DNA of 64,000 nt, from positions 6,851,501-6,915,500 of the forward strand of contig NZ_FNTA01000004.1 of assembly GCF_900105055.1 (NCBI RefSeq). Direction: 5' to 3'. A program made the translations under genes and the position numbers. The notes under the pieces are model-generated. The model ran no database searches. It was not told the DNA's origin and saw only the letters and a program-made list of their open reading frames with translations. The DNA comes from Amycolatopsis lurida. Lineage in GTDB: Bacteria > Actinomycetota > Actinomycetes > Mycobacteriales > Pseudonocardiaceae. Below are positions 50,170 to 60,107 of the stretch, one piece after another (the first letter of the stretch is position 1; each line of letters starts with the position of its first letter).

Positions 50170-52104
50170 CTAGAGCTTCACCGGGTAGACGGGTTCCGGC
50201 ACCTCGGGCTTGATGCGGTTCTCGACGAAGATGCCGTGCCAGAGCATGAACACCAGCAGCGCCCACAGCTGGCGGCTGCGGTCGAGCTGTCCGGCCTTGT
50301 GCTCTTCGAGCAGCGCCAGGACGGCCTTCTTGTCGAGCAGGGCGTCGGTCTGCGAGTCCGAGATGATGCCCTTCGCCCAGTCGTACATCTCGTTGCGCAG
50401 CCACAGCCGGATCGGCACCGGGAAACCGAGCTTGCGCCGGTTCAGCACGTGTCCCGGGATGATCTTCGCCAGCGCCTGGCGCAGCGCGTACTTCGTGGTG
50501 CCGTGCGCGAGCTTCTGGTCGAGCGGGATGGTCGAGGCGACCTTGAACACCTCGGCGTCGAGGAACGGCACGCGCAGTTCCAGCGAGTTCGCCATGGTCA
50601 CCTTGTCGGCCTTGACCAGGATGTCGCCGCGCAGCCAGGTGTAGAGGTCGACGTGCTGCATCCGCGCGACCGGGTCCCAGTTCTCGGAGATCTTGTACCA
50701 GGGCGCGGTGACGTCCTTGAAGCCGATGCCGTCCTCGTACGTGCGCAGCACCTTGCGGAGCTGGTCGTCGCGGAAGTTGCGCGCGTTGCCGTAGTAGCGG
50801 TCCTCCAGCGGCAGCGCCCCCCGCCGCAGCAGGTCCTTGCCGCGGGTGCCCTCCGGGATCTTCGTGGAGACCTTGCCGATGATCTTCCGCATCCCGCCGG
50901 GGATCTTCTCGAACGGCGCCAGCGAGATCGGCTCGTTGTAGATCGTGTAGCCGCAGAAGAGCTCGTCGGCGCCTTCGCCGGACAGCACCGCCTTGACGTG
51001 TTTGCGGGCTTCGCGGGCGATGAACCACAGCGGCACCAGCGCCGGGTCGGCCACCGGGTCGTCGAGGTACCAGACGATGAGCGGCAGCGCCTCCATCATC
51101 TCGTCCGCCGACACCGTGCGGACCACGTGCTTCACGCCGATCGCGGCGGCCGATTCGGCGGCGACGTCGACCTCGGAGTAGCCCTCGCGCTCGAAGCCGG
51201 TGGTGAACGCGATCAGGTTCGGGTTGTGCTCCTTGGCCAGCGTCGCGGTCGCGGTGGAGTCGATACCGCCGGAGAGGAACGCGCCGACCGTGACGTCCGG
51301 GTCGGAGATCATGTGCTTGCCGACCGAGTCGCGCATCACATCGGCGATGCGCTCGTACAGTTCGTCGGCCTCGGCCTGGCTGTTGACCGGCTTCGCGGTG
51401 AACTGCGGGTGGAAGTACCGGGTGAACTCGACTGCACCACCGGGGACGACCCGGAACGACGTGCCGGACTCGACGCGGCGGATCCCGGTGTGCATCGACT
51501 CGGGCTCCGGCACGTACTGCAGCACCAGGTAGTGCTGCAGGGCCGTCTTGTCCAGCTCGTCCTCGACCCCGAGCACGCCGGAAAGCTCCAGCAGGCTCTT
51601 CTTCTCACTGGAGAAGGCGACCTTGCCGGGGCCGGCGGAGTAGAACAGCGGCTTGATGCCGAACGGGTCGCGTGCGCCGAAGACGACCTTTTCCTGGGAG
51701 TCCCAGATCATGAAGGCGAACATCCCGCGCAGTTTCTTCACCGCGTCGTCGCCGAGGTAGTGGTACGCCGCGACGATCGCCTCGCCGTCACCCTCTGTGG
51801 CGAATTTCGCACCGTGCTCGGCGGCCAGCTCGTCACGCAGCTCTTTGTAGTTGTAGATCTCGCCGTTGAAGTTCAGCGTGTAGCGCTCGGGGGCCTCCGG
51901 CGGACCCCAGATCAGCGGCTGGTGGGCGTGGTCGACGTCGATGAAGGCCAGGCGGTTGAAGCCGTAGACGACCTCGGCGTCGGCCCAGGTGTCGTGCTCG
52001 TCGGGGCCCCGGTGCCGCTGGCAGCGCATGGCCGCGTCGACGGCGTCACGGGCGCTCGCCGCGTCGGCTTCGGTCGAACAGATCAGTCCAAGCAGGCCGC
52101 ACAC
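50170..52104 (-). CDS. asnB: Glutamine-hydrolysing asparagine synthetase
   Basis: A 644-residue class B asparagine synthetase. It starts Met-Cys-Gly (GTG 52104), exposing Cys2 as the glutaminase nucleophile; the longer frame would bury it. The synthetase domain has the PP-loop SGGIDSTATATLA. It makes asparagine from aspartate, glutamine and ATP. In mycobacteria the homologue lies beside ctaC, as here, and affects cell-wall peptide amidation. It is divergent from ctaC. Confidence 0.95.
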   Translation of the reverse strand: MCGLLGLICSTEADAASARDAVDAAMRCQRHRGPDEHDTWADAEVVYGFNRLAFIDVDHAHQPLIWGPPEAPERYTLNFNGEIYNYKELRDELAAEHGAKFATEGDGEAIVAAYHYLGDDAVKKLRGMFAFMIWDSQEKVVFGARDPFGIKPLFYSAGPGKVAFSSEKKSLLELSGVLGVEDELDKTALQHYLVLQYVPEPESMHTGIRRVESGTSFRVVPGGAVEFTRYFHPQFTAKPVNSQAEADELYERIADVMRDSVGKHMISDPDVTVGAFLSGGIDSTATATLAKEHNPNLIAFTTGFEREGYSEVDVAAESAAAIGVKHVVRTVSADEMMEALPLIVWYLDDPVADPALVPLWFIAREARKHVKAVLSGEGADELFCGYTIYNEPISLAPFEKIPGGMRKIIGKVSTKIPEGTRGKDLLRRGALPLEDRYYGNARNFRDDQLRKVLRTYEDGIGFKDVTAPWYKISENWDPVARMQHVDLYTWLRGDILVKADKVTMANSLELRVPFLDAEVFKVASTIPLDQKLAHGTTKYALRQALAKIIPGHVLNRRKLGFPVPIRLWLRNEMYDWAKGIISDSQTDALLDKKAVLALLEEHKAGQLDRSRQLWALLVFMLWHGIFVENRIKPEVPEPVYPVKL

Positions 52105-52279
52105 GTCTAGTTCACACACCTCTTGTTGGCCGAGCGGGGGAGAAGGGCCCAGTATGCCGGTGGGTGTGTACACCCGGATGTGGTGGGGGATACGCGTGTT
52201 GGGGTTACCCCTTAGTCAGCGCGGCGCCGCAACTCGGCTAGGCTCCGCCTGTCACGAAGATCGGTCGAGGAGGCTCTGG

Positions 52280-53236
52280 GTGAAAGGGCAAGGCGCAGTG
52301 GGAAATCCAGAGCGCACCCCAGTTAAGCGGGCTGGTCGCGTCGCAGCGCTCGCCGCGCTGGTGATGCTGACGGCGACGGGCTGTTCCGGGGACGAGATCC
52401 TCCGCTTCGGCTGGCCGGTCGGGGTGACCCCGCAGGCGCACGACATGCGGACCCTGTGGACGTGGACCGTCATCGCCGCGCTGGCCGTCGGTGTCATCGT
52501 CTGGGCACTGATCTTCTGGACCGCGATCTTCCACCGCAAGAAGAAGACCGCCGACGGCGCGGAGGAGGAACTGCCCCGTCAGTTCCAGTACAACATCCCG
52601 CTGGAGATCTTCACGGTCGTCGTCCCGACGATCATGGTCTGCGTGCTGTTCTTCTTCACCGCGACCACCGAGAACCGCGTGCTCGCCGAGACGGAGAACC
52701 CGGACGTCACGGTCGACATCGTCGCGTTCCAGTGGAACTGGGAGTTCAAGTACAAGAGCGACTCCAAGAACCACGAGGACCCCGAGATCACCACGGTCGG
52801 CAGCTCGACCGAGATCCCGCTGCTGGTCCTGCCGACGAACAAGACGATCCAGTACAACCTGCGGTCGGCCGACGTCATCCACTCGTTCTGGGTGCCGGAG
52901 TTCCACTTCAAGCGGGACGTCATGCCGGACCCGGAGAAGAACAACCAGGACTTCACCTTCCAGAACTCGATCGACAAGGAAGGTTCGTTCGTCGGCCGCT
53001 GCGCCGAACTGTGCGGCACCTACCACTCGGGGATGAACTTCGAGGTCAGGGCGCTCTCGCCGGACAAGTACGCGCAGTACATCCAGCTCCGCGGCACGGT
53101 GAACCCGAAGAGCGGCAAGCCGAACACGGCGTCCGAGGCGCTGACGGCGATGAACTGTGGCGAGCTGTGCTCGCCCTACGCAGTCACCACCACCCCGTTC
53201 AACACCGACCGCACCGCGCGGGTCGCGTCCAACTGA
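52280..53236 (+). CDS. ctaC: Cytochrome c oxidase subunit II
   Basis: A 318-residue lipoprotein subunit of aa3-type oxidase. The signal sequence ends in lipobox TATGC with Cys35 as lipidation site, followed by two membrane helices. The CuA site CAELCGTYHSGM supplies two Cys, His and Met. It takes electrons from the bc1 complex into the oxidase. GTG 52280 has GAGGAGG upstream. The C terminus unusually carries a second Cys pair, NCGELC, near residues 292-297. Confidence 0.95.
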   Translation: MKGQGAVGNPERTPVKRAGRVAALAALVMLTATGCSGDEILRFGWPVGVTPQAHDMRTLWTWTVIAALAVGVIVWALIFWTAIFHRKKKTADGAEEELPRQFQYNIPLEIFTVVVPTIMVCVLFFFTATTENRVLAETENPDVTVDIVAFQWNWEFKYKSDSKNHEDPEITTVGSSTEIPLLVLPTNKTIQYNLRSADVIHSFWVPEFHFKRDVMPDPEKNNQDFTFQNSIDKEGSFVGRCAELCGTYHSGMNFEVRALSPDKYAQYIQLRGTVNPKSGKPNTASEALTAMNCGELCSPYAVTTTPFNTDRTARVASN

Positions 53237-53276
53237 CCCGGCTGTTCGAGCCCGAAACAGGAGTGAGGCAACGTCC

Positions 53277-53696
53277 ATGAAGGTCGAAGGACGGATTTTC
53301 TTCCTCGTCGCGGTCTTCTCCGTCGTCGTGGCGGGTATCTACGCGTACATGACCGGAACGATGACCCGGGACGGCGTCGAGCCGGTCGGTGTGGTGGCCC
53401 TGATCCTCACCGGTGGCCTGGCCTTCCTGGCCGGGAGCTACCTGCAGTTCGTGGCGCGGCGCATCGAGCCGCGGCCGGAGGACCGGGAAGACGCCGAGAT
53501 CAGCGACGGCGCCGGTGAGCTGGGCTTCTTCAGCCCGGGCAGTTACTGGCCGGTCGGTCTCGCGGCGGCCGCCGCGCTGACCGGTGTCGCGCTGGCGTTC
53601 TTCCACATCTGGTTGCTGATCATCGCGCTGGGCCTGGTCATCGTCGCCATCGGCGGGCTGGTGTTCGAGTACCACACGGGCCCGAACCACGAGTGA
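53277..53696 (+). CDS. ctaF: Cytochrome c oxidase subunit IV (actinobacterial)
   Basis: A 139-residue protein with four hydrophobic segments (FFLVAVFSVVVAGIYAYM, LILTGGLAFLAGSYLQFV and two at the C terminus), matching the actinobacterial CtaF subunit of the bc1-aa3 supercomplex. It lies 40 bp after ctaC, with AGGAGTGAGG upstream of the ATG. Confidence 0.93.
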   Translation: MKVEGRIFFLVAVFSVVVAGIYAYMTGTMTRDGVEPVGVVALILTGGLAFLAGSYLQFVARRIEPRPEDREDAEISDGAGELGFFSPGSYWPVGLAAAAALTGVALAFFHIWLLIIALGLVIVAIGGLVFEYHTGPNHE

Positions 53697-53709
53697 CGCC
53701 TTGACGCCG

Positions 53710-53748
53710 AAAGCGGCGCCTCGGTCTTCGGACCGGGGCGCCGTTTTC
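53710..53748 (+). terminator. Terminator of ctaC-ctaF
   Basis: CGGCGCCTCGGTC and GACCGGGGCGCCG pair around TTCG, with GAAAG upstream and TTTTC downstream: a stable tetraloop hairpin with a T run, 14 bp after the ctaF stop. Confidence 0.75.
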
Positions 53749-53810
53749 GCGTGGTGTGGTGGTCCGTGAAGGCCTCCTTACATTCGCCCCCGGCACCGCA
53801 CCCTTGAGCC

Positions 53811-53871
53811 GCAGTACGTGAAGGCCCCCTTCATTGCGTCTAGCGCAATGAAGGGGGCCTTCACGTACTGC
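53811..53871. terminator. AAGGCCCCCTT-family hairpin, 28-bp perfect arms
   Basis: GCAGTACGTGAAGGCCCCCT... and its exact inverse around TCTAG. It lies 12 bp beyond the stop of the convergent DMT transporter gene and is near-identical to the hairpin at 41086. Confidence 0.7.
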
Positions 53872-53882
53872 CGAAACGTCAC

Positions 53883-54788
53883 TCACGACCCGCTGGCCCG
53901 AGCGGCCACCGCCCTCTCAAGCGCCGGCGCGGGCTTGGGTGCTCGCTTCGGCGCCAGCGCCGCGGCCAGGACGGCCAGCATCCCGACGCCCTCCGGCCAC
54001 GTCGGCCGGTGCCCGTAGGCGAGGACGTCCACCACCACCGCGACCACCGGATAGACGTAGGACAGCAGCGCCACCGTCGTGGTCGGCAGCTTCCCGATGC
54101 TCGCGTACATCAGGACGTACATCAGCGCGGTGTGCACGGTCCCGAGCAGGACCAGCCACAGCAGCCCCGAGGCGTCCGCAGGCAGCGGCGTGACGAGCAG
54201 GGCGGGTGCGAGCACGATCGTGCCGGTCACCAGCTGGACGGCAGCCAGGACGTGCGGGCGGACGTGCTTGAGCTGCTTCGCGACGAAGGAAGCGCCGGCG
54301 TACAGCGCGGCCGCGCCGAGGGCGAGCGCGATCCCCTCCAGCCGTACGGGTTTCCCGTCGGCGCCGTGCGCGGACAGCGAGATGAGCGTCACCCCGCCGA
54401 ACGCGATCAGCGCCCGGACCAGCTGGCTCTTCGCCATCTTCTCGCCGAGGAACGCCGCCGCGAGACCGACCAGCATCAGCGGCTGGGTGTGGTAGACGAC
54501 CGTACTGACCCCGATCGACGACAGCGAGTACGAGGCGAACAGCAGGACCCAGTTGCCGACCAGGAACAGCCCGCCGAGGACGGCGAGCAGCAGGTCGCGG
54601 CGGCTGAGTGTCCACGGGCGGAGCCAGCCCCGGGCCGAGCTCCACACCAGGAGCAGCAGGCCGCCGACGAGGCTCCTGGCGAACGCCACGGCGGGGGCTT
54701 CGGCGCCGCTTTCGAGAACGACGGCACCGATCGTGCCGGAGAGTGCCATCGCGGCGGTCCACTGCAAGACGGGATTGTTCTTGTTCAT
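53883..54788 (-). CDS. EamA/DMT-family transporter
   Basis: A 301-residue protein with ten hydrophobic helices in two EamA repeats (about 10-135 and 145-285), with VVYHTQPLMLVGLAAAFLGE typical of drug/metabolite exporters. Its substrate is unknown. ATG 54788 gives MNKNNPVLQW; GTG 54797 is possible. It is divergent from the adjacent GlxA-type regulator, which may control it. Confidence 0.87.
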   Translation of the reverse strand: MNKNNPVLQWTAAMALSGTIGAVVLESGAEAPAVAFARSLVGGLLLLVWSSARGWLRPWTLSRRDLLLAVLGGLFLVGNWVLLFASYSLSSIGVSTVVYHTQPLMLVGLAAAFLGEKMAKSQLVRALIAFGGVTLISLSAHGADGKPVRLEGIALALGAAALYAGASFVAKQLKHVRPHVLAAVQLVTGTIVLAPALLVTPLPADASGLLWLVLLGTVHTALMYVLMYASIGKLPTTTVALLSYVYPVVAVVVDVLAYGHRPTWPEGVGMLAVLAAALAPKRAPKPAPALERAVAARASGS

Positions 54789-54870
54789 GGCGACCACTTT
54801 CGGCCGCTGGGCTGCTTTCGACCAGTGTCAGAGATGACATCGACCGCAAAACTTGTGACACACTGCGTGG

Positions 54871-55833
54871 ATGGAGGTGAAGAAGGTCGCGGTGGTGCTC
54901 GCGGACCAGGTCTCGCCGTTCGAACTGGGCGTCGCGTGCGAGGTCTTCGGCACCGATCGCAGTGCGGACGGCATCGAGGGCTGGGATTTCGCGGTGTGCT
55001 CACCCGGCGGCGAGAACGTCCTGAGCTGGTCCGGTTTCGGGCTCGATGGGCTGGAGAGCCTGGACTTCGCGGCGTCGGCGGATCTGCTGATCGTCCCGAC
55101 CTGCGCGCCGCGCAGCGCGAGCCCGCCGGAGCCGGTGCTCGAAGTCCTGCGTGACGCGGCGAGCCGGGGCGCCTGGGTCGCGGGCTTCTGCGCGGGTGTC
55201 TTCTCGCTCGGGTACGCCGGGCTGCTCGACGGGCGTAACTGCACCGTGCACTGGGTCTACGAGCAGGAGTTCCGGTCGCGCTTCCCGACGGCGAAGGTCG
55301 ATCCGAAGGCGTTGTACGTCGACGACGGCGGCGTCCTCACCAGCGCGGGAACCGTCGCCGCCGTCGACCTGTGCCTGCATCTGGTGCGCGAACTGCGCGG
55401 TGTCGCCGCGGCCACCACGCTGGCCAGGCGGATGGTCGCGGCGCCGCATCGGGTCGGCGGGCAGGCGCAGTTCGTGCAGGCGCCGGTGCCCGAGACCGCC
55501 GCGCCGGACGACACCGTGCTCGCCGAAGCGCTCGAATGGATCGAGCGGCGCTTGGATCAGCCGTTCACCGTCGCCGAACTCGCCCGGCGCAGCGGGTTGG
55601 GGGAGCGCACCTTCCTGCGCCGGTTCTCGGCGGCCACCGGGACGACGCCGCACCGGTGGCTCACCGAACGCCGCCTCGACCGCGCGCAGTCCTTGCTCGA
55701 AGAAGGCCGTCTGTCCATTGAGGACATAGCGGTGGCCTGTGGTTACGCCTCCGCCGCGGCGCTGCGGCATCAGTTCGGCAAGCTGCGCGGGACCAGCCCG
55801 AGTGCTTATCGCAGAACGTTTTCCCCCGGCTAG
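54871..55833 (+). CDS. GlxA-type AraC-family regulator (DJ-1/PfpI + HTH), first copy
   Basis: A 320-residue protein. An N-terminal DJ-1/PfpI-like domain (about 1-180, with GFCAGVFSLGYAGLLDG holding the Cys-nucleophile elbow) is followed by an AraC HTH pair at the C terminus (TVAELARRSGLGERTFLRRF, SIEDIAVACGYASAAALRHQF). Such proteins activate transcription in response to small metabolites. It is divergent from the DMT transporter and convergent with the cupin gene, overlapping it at the stop codons. Confidence 0.92.
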   Translation: MEVKKVAVVLADQVSPFELGVACEVFGTDRSADGIEGWDFAVCSPGGENVLSWSGFGLDGLESLDFAASADLLIVPTCAPRSASPPEPVLEVLRDAASRGAWVAGFCAGVFSLGYAGLLDGRNCTVHWVYEQEFRSRFPTAKVDPKALYVDDGGVLTSAGTVAAVDLCLHLVRELRGVAAATTLARRMVAAPHRVGGQAQFVQAPVPETAAPDDTVLAEALEWIERRLDQPFTVAELARRSGLGERTFLRRFSAATGTTPHRWLTERRLDRAQSLLEEGRLSIEDIAVACGYASAAALRHQFGKLRGTSPSAYRRTFSPG

Positions 55834-56219
55834 ATTTCCTGCCCCACGGTGACATGGACATGGTCGGGGACCTCGTCGTGCTTGTCGCCGACGGTGAGCG
55901 TTCCGGTCGGTTCGAACAGCAGCAGCGACGCACCGTCCACTGAGGACGGTTTGTGATACGTCCCGCGCGGGACGACGAACATCGAGCCGCGCGGCAGGGT
56001 GACCACCCGCTCACCGCCGCCCTCGCGCAGCGCGATGTCCAAGGTGCCGTCGAGGACGAGGAAGAACTCGTCGGTGTTCTCGTGGACGTGCCAGACGTGC
56101 TCGCCCGCGACCTTGGCGAGGCGGACGTCGTAGTCGTTGACGCGGGCGGCGATCCGCGGGCTCCAGATCTCGTCGAAACCGGCCAGCGCGGTGTCCAGAT
56201 CGATCGGTTGCTTGCTCAT
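55830..56219 (-). CDS. Cupin-domain protein
   Basis: A 129-residue single cupin. Metal-binding motif 1 is HVHENTDEFFLVLDG and motif 2 PRGTYHKP. It is small and soluble, with unknown function; members include dioxygenases, isomerases and sensors. It lies between two GlxA-type regulators, divergent from the second with 52 bp between starts, so the second regulator is a candidate controller. Confidence 0.88.
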   Translation of the reverse strand: MSKQPIDLDTALAGFDEIWSPRIAARVNDYDVRLAKVAGEHVWHVHENTDEFFLVLDGTLDIALREGGGERVVTLPRGSMFVVPRGTYHKPSSVDGASLLLFEPTGTLTVGDKHDEVPDHVHVTVGQEI

Positions 56220-56271
56220 GATCCGATCCTGGCCGCTGGACCACCGCGGCGGTGAGTGCTAGGAATCGCAT

Positions 56272-57237
56272 ATGTCGCATGATTCCTCGCATGAGGTCGC
56301 CGTCCTGGTCGACGAAGGATCCAACCCCTTCGAAATGGGCGTCGCGACCGAGCTCTTCGGCCTGCGGCGGCCGGAACTGGGCAGGCCCTGGTACGGCTTC
56401 ACCCTGTGCGCCGCCGAGCCTTCCGTGCGCATGCACCTGGGCATGTTCACGCTCACCGGGGTCGCCGGGCTCGAAGCCGTCGAGGCCGCGGACACGGTGA
56501 TCGTGCCCAACCGGCCCGATCCGGAGATGCCGGCCAGGGAGGAGGTGTTGGCGGCCATCCGTGCCGCGGCCGCGCGGGGTGCCCGGCTGGTGAGCTTCTG
56601 CACCGGTGCCTTCACCCTCGCTCAGGCGGGTGTCCTGGACGGACGGCGCGCGACGACCCATTGGAAGTGGGCGGGACTTTTCCGCGAGCTGTATCCCGAG
56701 GTGCTGCTCGAGCCGGACGTCCTCTTCGTCGACGACGGCGACGTCCTGACCGCGGCGGGCAGCGCGGCCGCGCTCGATCTGGGGCTGCACCTGATCAGCC
56801 GGGACCACGGCGCCGAGATCGCCAACGCGGTGAGCAGGCGGCTGGTGTTCGCCGGGCATCGCGACGGCGGCCAACGGCAGTTCGTCGAGCGTCCGCTGCC
56901 GCCGGTGCCGGACACCTCGCTGGCGCCGGTGCTCGCCTGGGCGCGGGCACGACTGGACCGCCCGCTCACGGTCGCCGACCTCGCCGCGCGGGCTGCGGCC
57001 AGCCAGGCGACGCTGCACCGGCGGTTCCGCGCCGAACTGGGCACGACGCCGCTGGCGTGGCTCACCACGGAACGGATCGCGCTGGCGTGCCGGCTGATCG
57101 AGCGCGGGGAGCAGCGGCTGGACCTGGTGGCGCGGGCTTCGGGGTTCGGTACCGCCGCGAACCTGCGTACGCAGCTTCGGCGGGCCACGGGTCTGACGCC
57201 TACGGCTTACCGGGCGCGCTTCAGCACCGCTTCGTGA
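56272..57237 (+). CDS. GlxA-type AraC-family regulator, second copy
   Basis: A 321-residue paralogue of the regulator at 54871, with the same DJ-1/PfpI-like domain (SFCTGAFTLAQAGVLDGRR) and C-terminal AraC HTH (TVADLAARAAASQATLHRRF, LDLVARASGFGTAANLRTQL). Sequence divergence suggests an old duplication rather than a recent one. It ends at an AAGGCCCCCTT-family hairpin. Confidence 0.92.
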   Translation: MSHDSSHEVAVLVDEGSNPFEMGVATELFGLRRPELGRPWYGFTLCAAEPSVRMHLGMFTLTGVAGLEAVEAADTVIVPNRPDPEMPAREEVLAAIRAAAARGARLVSFCTGAFTLAQAGVLDGRRATTHWKWAGLFRELYPEVLLEPDVLFVDDGDVLTAAGSAAALDLGLHLISRDHGAEIANAVSRRLVFAGHRDGGQRQFVERPLPPVPDTSLAPVLAWARARLDRPLTVADLAARAAASQATLHRRFRAELGTTPLAWLTTERIALACRLIERGEQRLDLVARASGFGTAANLRTQLRRATGLTPTAYRARFSTAS

Positions 57238-57259
57238 CCCGGTGTCCCTTGCCCACCCC

Positions 57260-57318
57260 GAGTACATGAAGGCCCCCTTCCTTGCGCCACGCGCAAGGAA
57301 GGGGGCCTTCATGTACTC
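57260..57318. terminator. AAGGCCCCCTT-family hairpin after the second GlxA regulator
   Basis: GAGTACATGAAGGCCCCCTT... with CCTTGCG and the exact inverse around CCACG. It lies 23 bp beyond the regulator stop, between it and the convergent trpD. Confidence 0.7.
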
Positions 57319-57408
57319 GCGCAAGCTCTTCGCGCGCGCCCTGTTGTGATTACTGGTGCCTGTGGGCCGACAAGTCCGTGAAGGCCTGGGACAAACCGCC
57401 GGCAAGGG

Positions 57409-58440
<1,032 letters not shown>

Positions 58441-58444
58441 CGGC

Positions 58445-58855
58445 TCAGCCGTGCACGGCCGGCACCCGCCGGGCGCGCAGCACGTCGGCGACGGTTTCGG
58501 CGGCGGTCAGCGGGTCGAGCGGGTGGACCAGCACCGCGTCGGCCTGCGACCAGGTCGCGAGCCAGCGGTCGTCCTTGCGCCGCACCGACACGACGATCGG
58601 CGGGCAATCCTCGATCTCGTTCTTCAGCTGACGGGTCAGCCCGATGCCCCCGGTCGGCTGCGCCTCGCCGTCGAGGATGGCCAGGTCCACGTTGCCCGCG
58701 TCCATCTCGACGAGGACCTCGGAGATGCCGGACGCCTCGGTGTAGTCCACCCGGCCGAGGTCGGCTGCGGGCCTGCGGCCGACGGCGTTGATGATCGCCT
58801 CGCGCACCTCCGCCTTGTGGCTGAACACCAGGATCCGCATCGCCTGCTCGCCCAT
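58445..58855 (-). CDS. Response-regulator-receiver-like protein
   Basis: 136 residues. From MRILVFSHKAEVREAI it resembles a CheY-like alpha/beta receiver, with DLAILDGEAQPTGG around the phosphoacceptor position (Asp in ILDGEA) and a conserved-looking Lys region. There is no output domain. It lies 4 bp upstream of trpD and is probably co-transcribed. ATG 58855 has GGAGG seven bases upstream. Confidence 0.75.
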   Translation of the reverse strand: MGEQAMRILVFSHKAEVREAIINAVGRRPAADLGRVDYTEASGISEVLVEMDAGNVDLAILDGEAQPTGGIGLTRQLKNEIEDCPPIVVSVRRKDDRWLATWSQADAVLVHPLDPLTAAETVADVLRARRVPAVHG

Positions 58856-58916
58856 GAGCGCGCCTCCGCCTCGTCTAGTCATGTCGACCCCGCGATGTTA
58901 TCCGCCATGACCGACA

Positions 58917-59333
58917 TCACGTGGACGCACCCGACGGCTGGAGCGCGTCCCAGCCCAGCGAATCCCCGCCGAGCCGCTGCGCGAGGCCCGCCATCCGTGA
59001 CCGTTCCTGCGCGCAGTGCAGTGCGTCGAGGGTCTGCACCCGCACCGCGTGCGCGAGGGCGAAGCCGCCTTCGTGGTCCTGTTCTCGCAGCTCCCAGCCG
59101 TCCTGGGCGAGGATCGAGGCCGCCTCCGCCACCTTTTCGGGCGGCAGCTTCAAGTGATGGCGCAGGATCGCGGGCGCTTCGGCGACCCAAGCGGGTGATC
59201 TGGCCAACGCCGAAGAATCCGCCTCGGCGGGATCGAAGGCCTCCACGACGATCTCCACGCCGGGCGTGTCGACCGTCAGGCCTGGGAGCTTCGGCTTCTT
59301 GACCAGGTCACGGAGCCGATCTAGTAAACCCAT
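58917..59333 (-). CDS. Hypothetical protein, 138 aa
   Basis: A soluble protein starting MGLLDRLRDLVKKPKLPGL, with helix-rich central sequence (ILRHHLKLPPEKVAEAASIL) and no recognised family. It is divergent from ctaE. An in-frame GTG at 59351 would add six residues. The ribosome site is weak. Confidence 0.65.
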   Translation of the reverse strand: MGLLDRLRDLVKKPKLPGLTVDTPGVEIVVEAFDPAEADSSALARSPAWVAEAPAILRHHLKLPPEKVAEAASILAQDGWELREQDHEGGFALAHAVRVQTLDALHCAQERSRMAGLAQRLGGDSLGWDALQPSGAST

Positions 59334-59428
59334 GAGTAGCCCTGTTCCCACTTTCGTTCAGATGTGACCCGACACGCACGCGACTTGCCGTGGACCCACC
59401 CGGCGGGCCCCGTGCGTGAGAGGACATA

Positions 59429-60052
59429 ATGCGACGCGTGACAACGGCAGCTCCCACCATCAGCCAGCGGGTCCACTCGCTGAACCGGCCGAACATGGTC
59501 AGTGTCGGCACCATCGTGTGGCTGTCCAGCGAACTGATGTTCTTCGCCGGACTGTTCGCCATGTTCTTCACCGTGAAGGCGCAGAACGCGTCCGGCCAAT
59601 GGCCGCCGCCGCTGCACGGTGAGCCCTTCCACCTGAACATCGCGCTGGCGATCCCGTTCACCGTGATCCTCGTGGCGTCGTCGTTCACCTGCCAGTTCGG
59701 CGTGTTCGCCGCCGAAAAGGGTGACGTGTTCGGCCTCCGCCGCTGGTACATCATCACGTTGATCATGGGCGCGATCTTCGTGGGTGGCCAGGCTTACGAG
59801 TACCTGAACCTGATCCACGAGGGGCTGACCATCCCGTCCGGCGCGTACGGCACGGTCTTCTACCTCGCGACCGGGTTCCACGGCCTGCACGTCATCGGCG
59901 GGCTCATCGCGTTCGTGTACTTGCTCATCCGCACCAAGCTGAGCAAGTTCACCCCGGCTCAGGCCACCTCGGCGATCGTCGTGTCGTACTACTGGCACTT
60001 CGTCGACATCGTGTGGGTGGGCCTGTTCGCGGTGATCTACATCCTTCCGTGA
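59429..60052 (+). CDS. ctaE: Cytochrome c oxidase subunit III
   Basis: A 207-residue integral membrane subunit with five hydrophobic helices, including LSSELMFFAGLFAMFFTVKA and the C-terminal VVSYYWHFVDIVWVGLFAVIY, both signatures of the family. It stabilises the catalytic core of aa3 oxidase. GAGAGGA precedes ATG 59429. It heads the ctaE-qcrCAB operon. Confidence 0.96.
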   Translation: MRRVTTAAPTISQRVHSLNRPNMVSVGTIVWLSSELMFFAGLFAMFFTVKAQNASGQWPPPLHGEPFHLNIALAIPFTVILVASSFTCQFGVFAAEKGDVFGLRRWYIITLIMGAIFVGGQAYEYLNLIHEGLTIPSGAYGTVFYLATGFHGLHVIGGLIAFVYLLIRTKLSKFTPAQATSAIVVSYYWHFVDIVWVGLFAVIYILP

Positions 60053-60107
60053 ACGAAGCCGCCACCACGACCTATCGGCCTGAACTGACAGCAAGGGTTG
60101 CCGCAAG

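Noticed and set aside
50236..52110. 624-residue plus-strand open frame opposite asnB
   Set aside because: It is the GC-rich antisense shadow of asnB, with no family motifs; asnB has intact glutaminase and PP-loop motifs.
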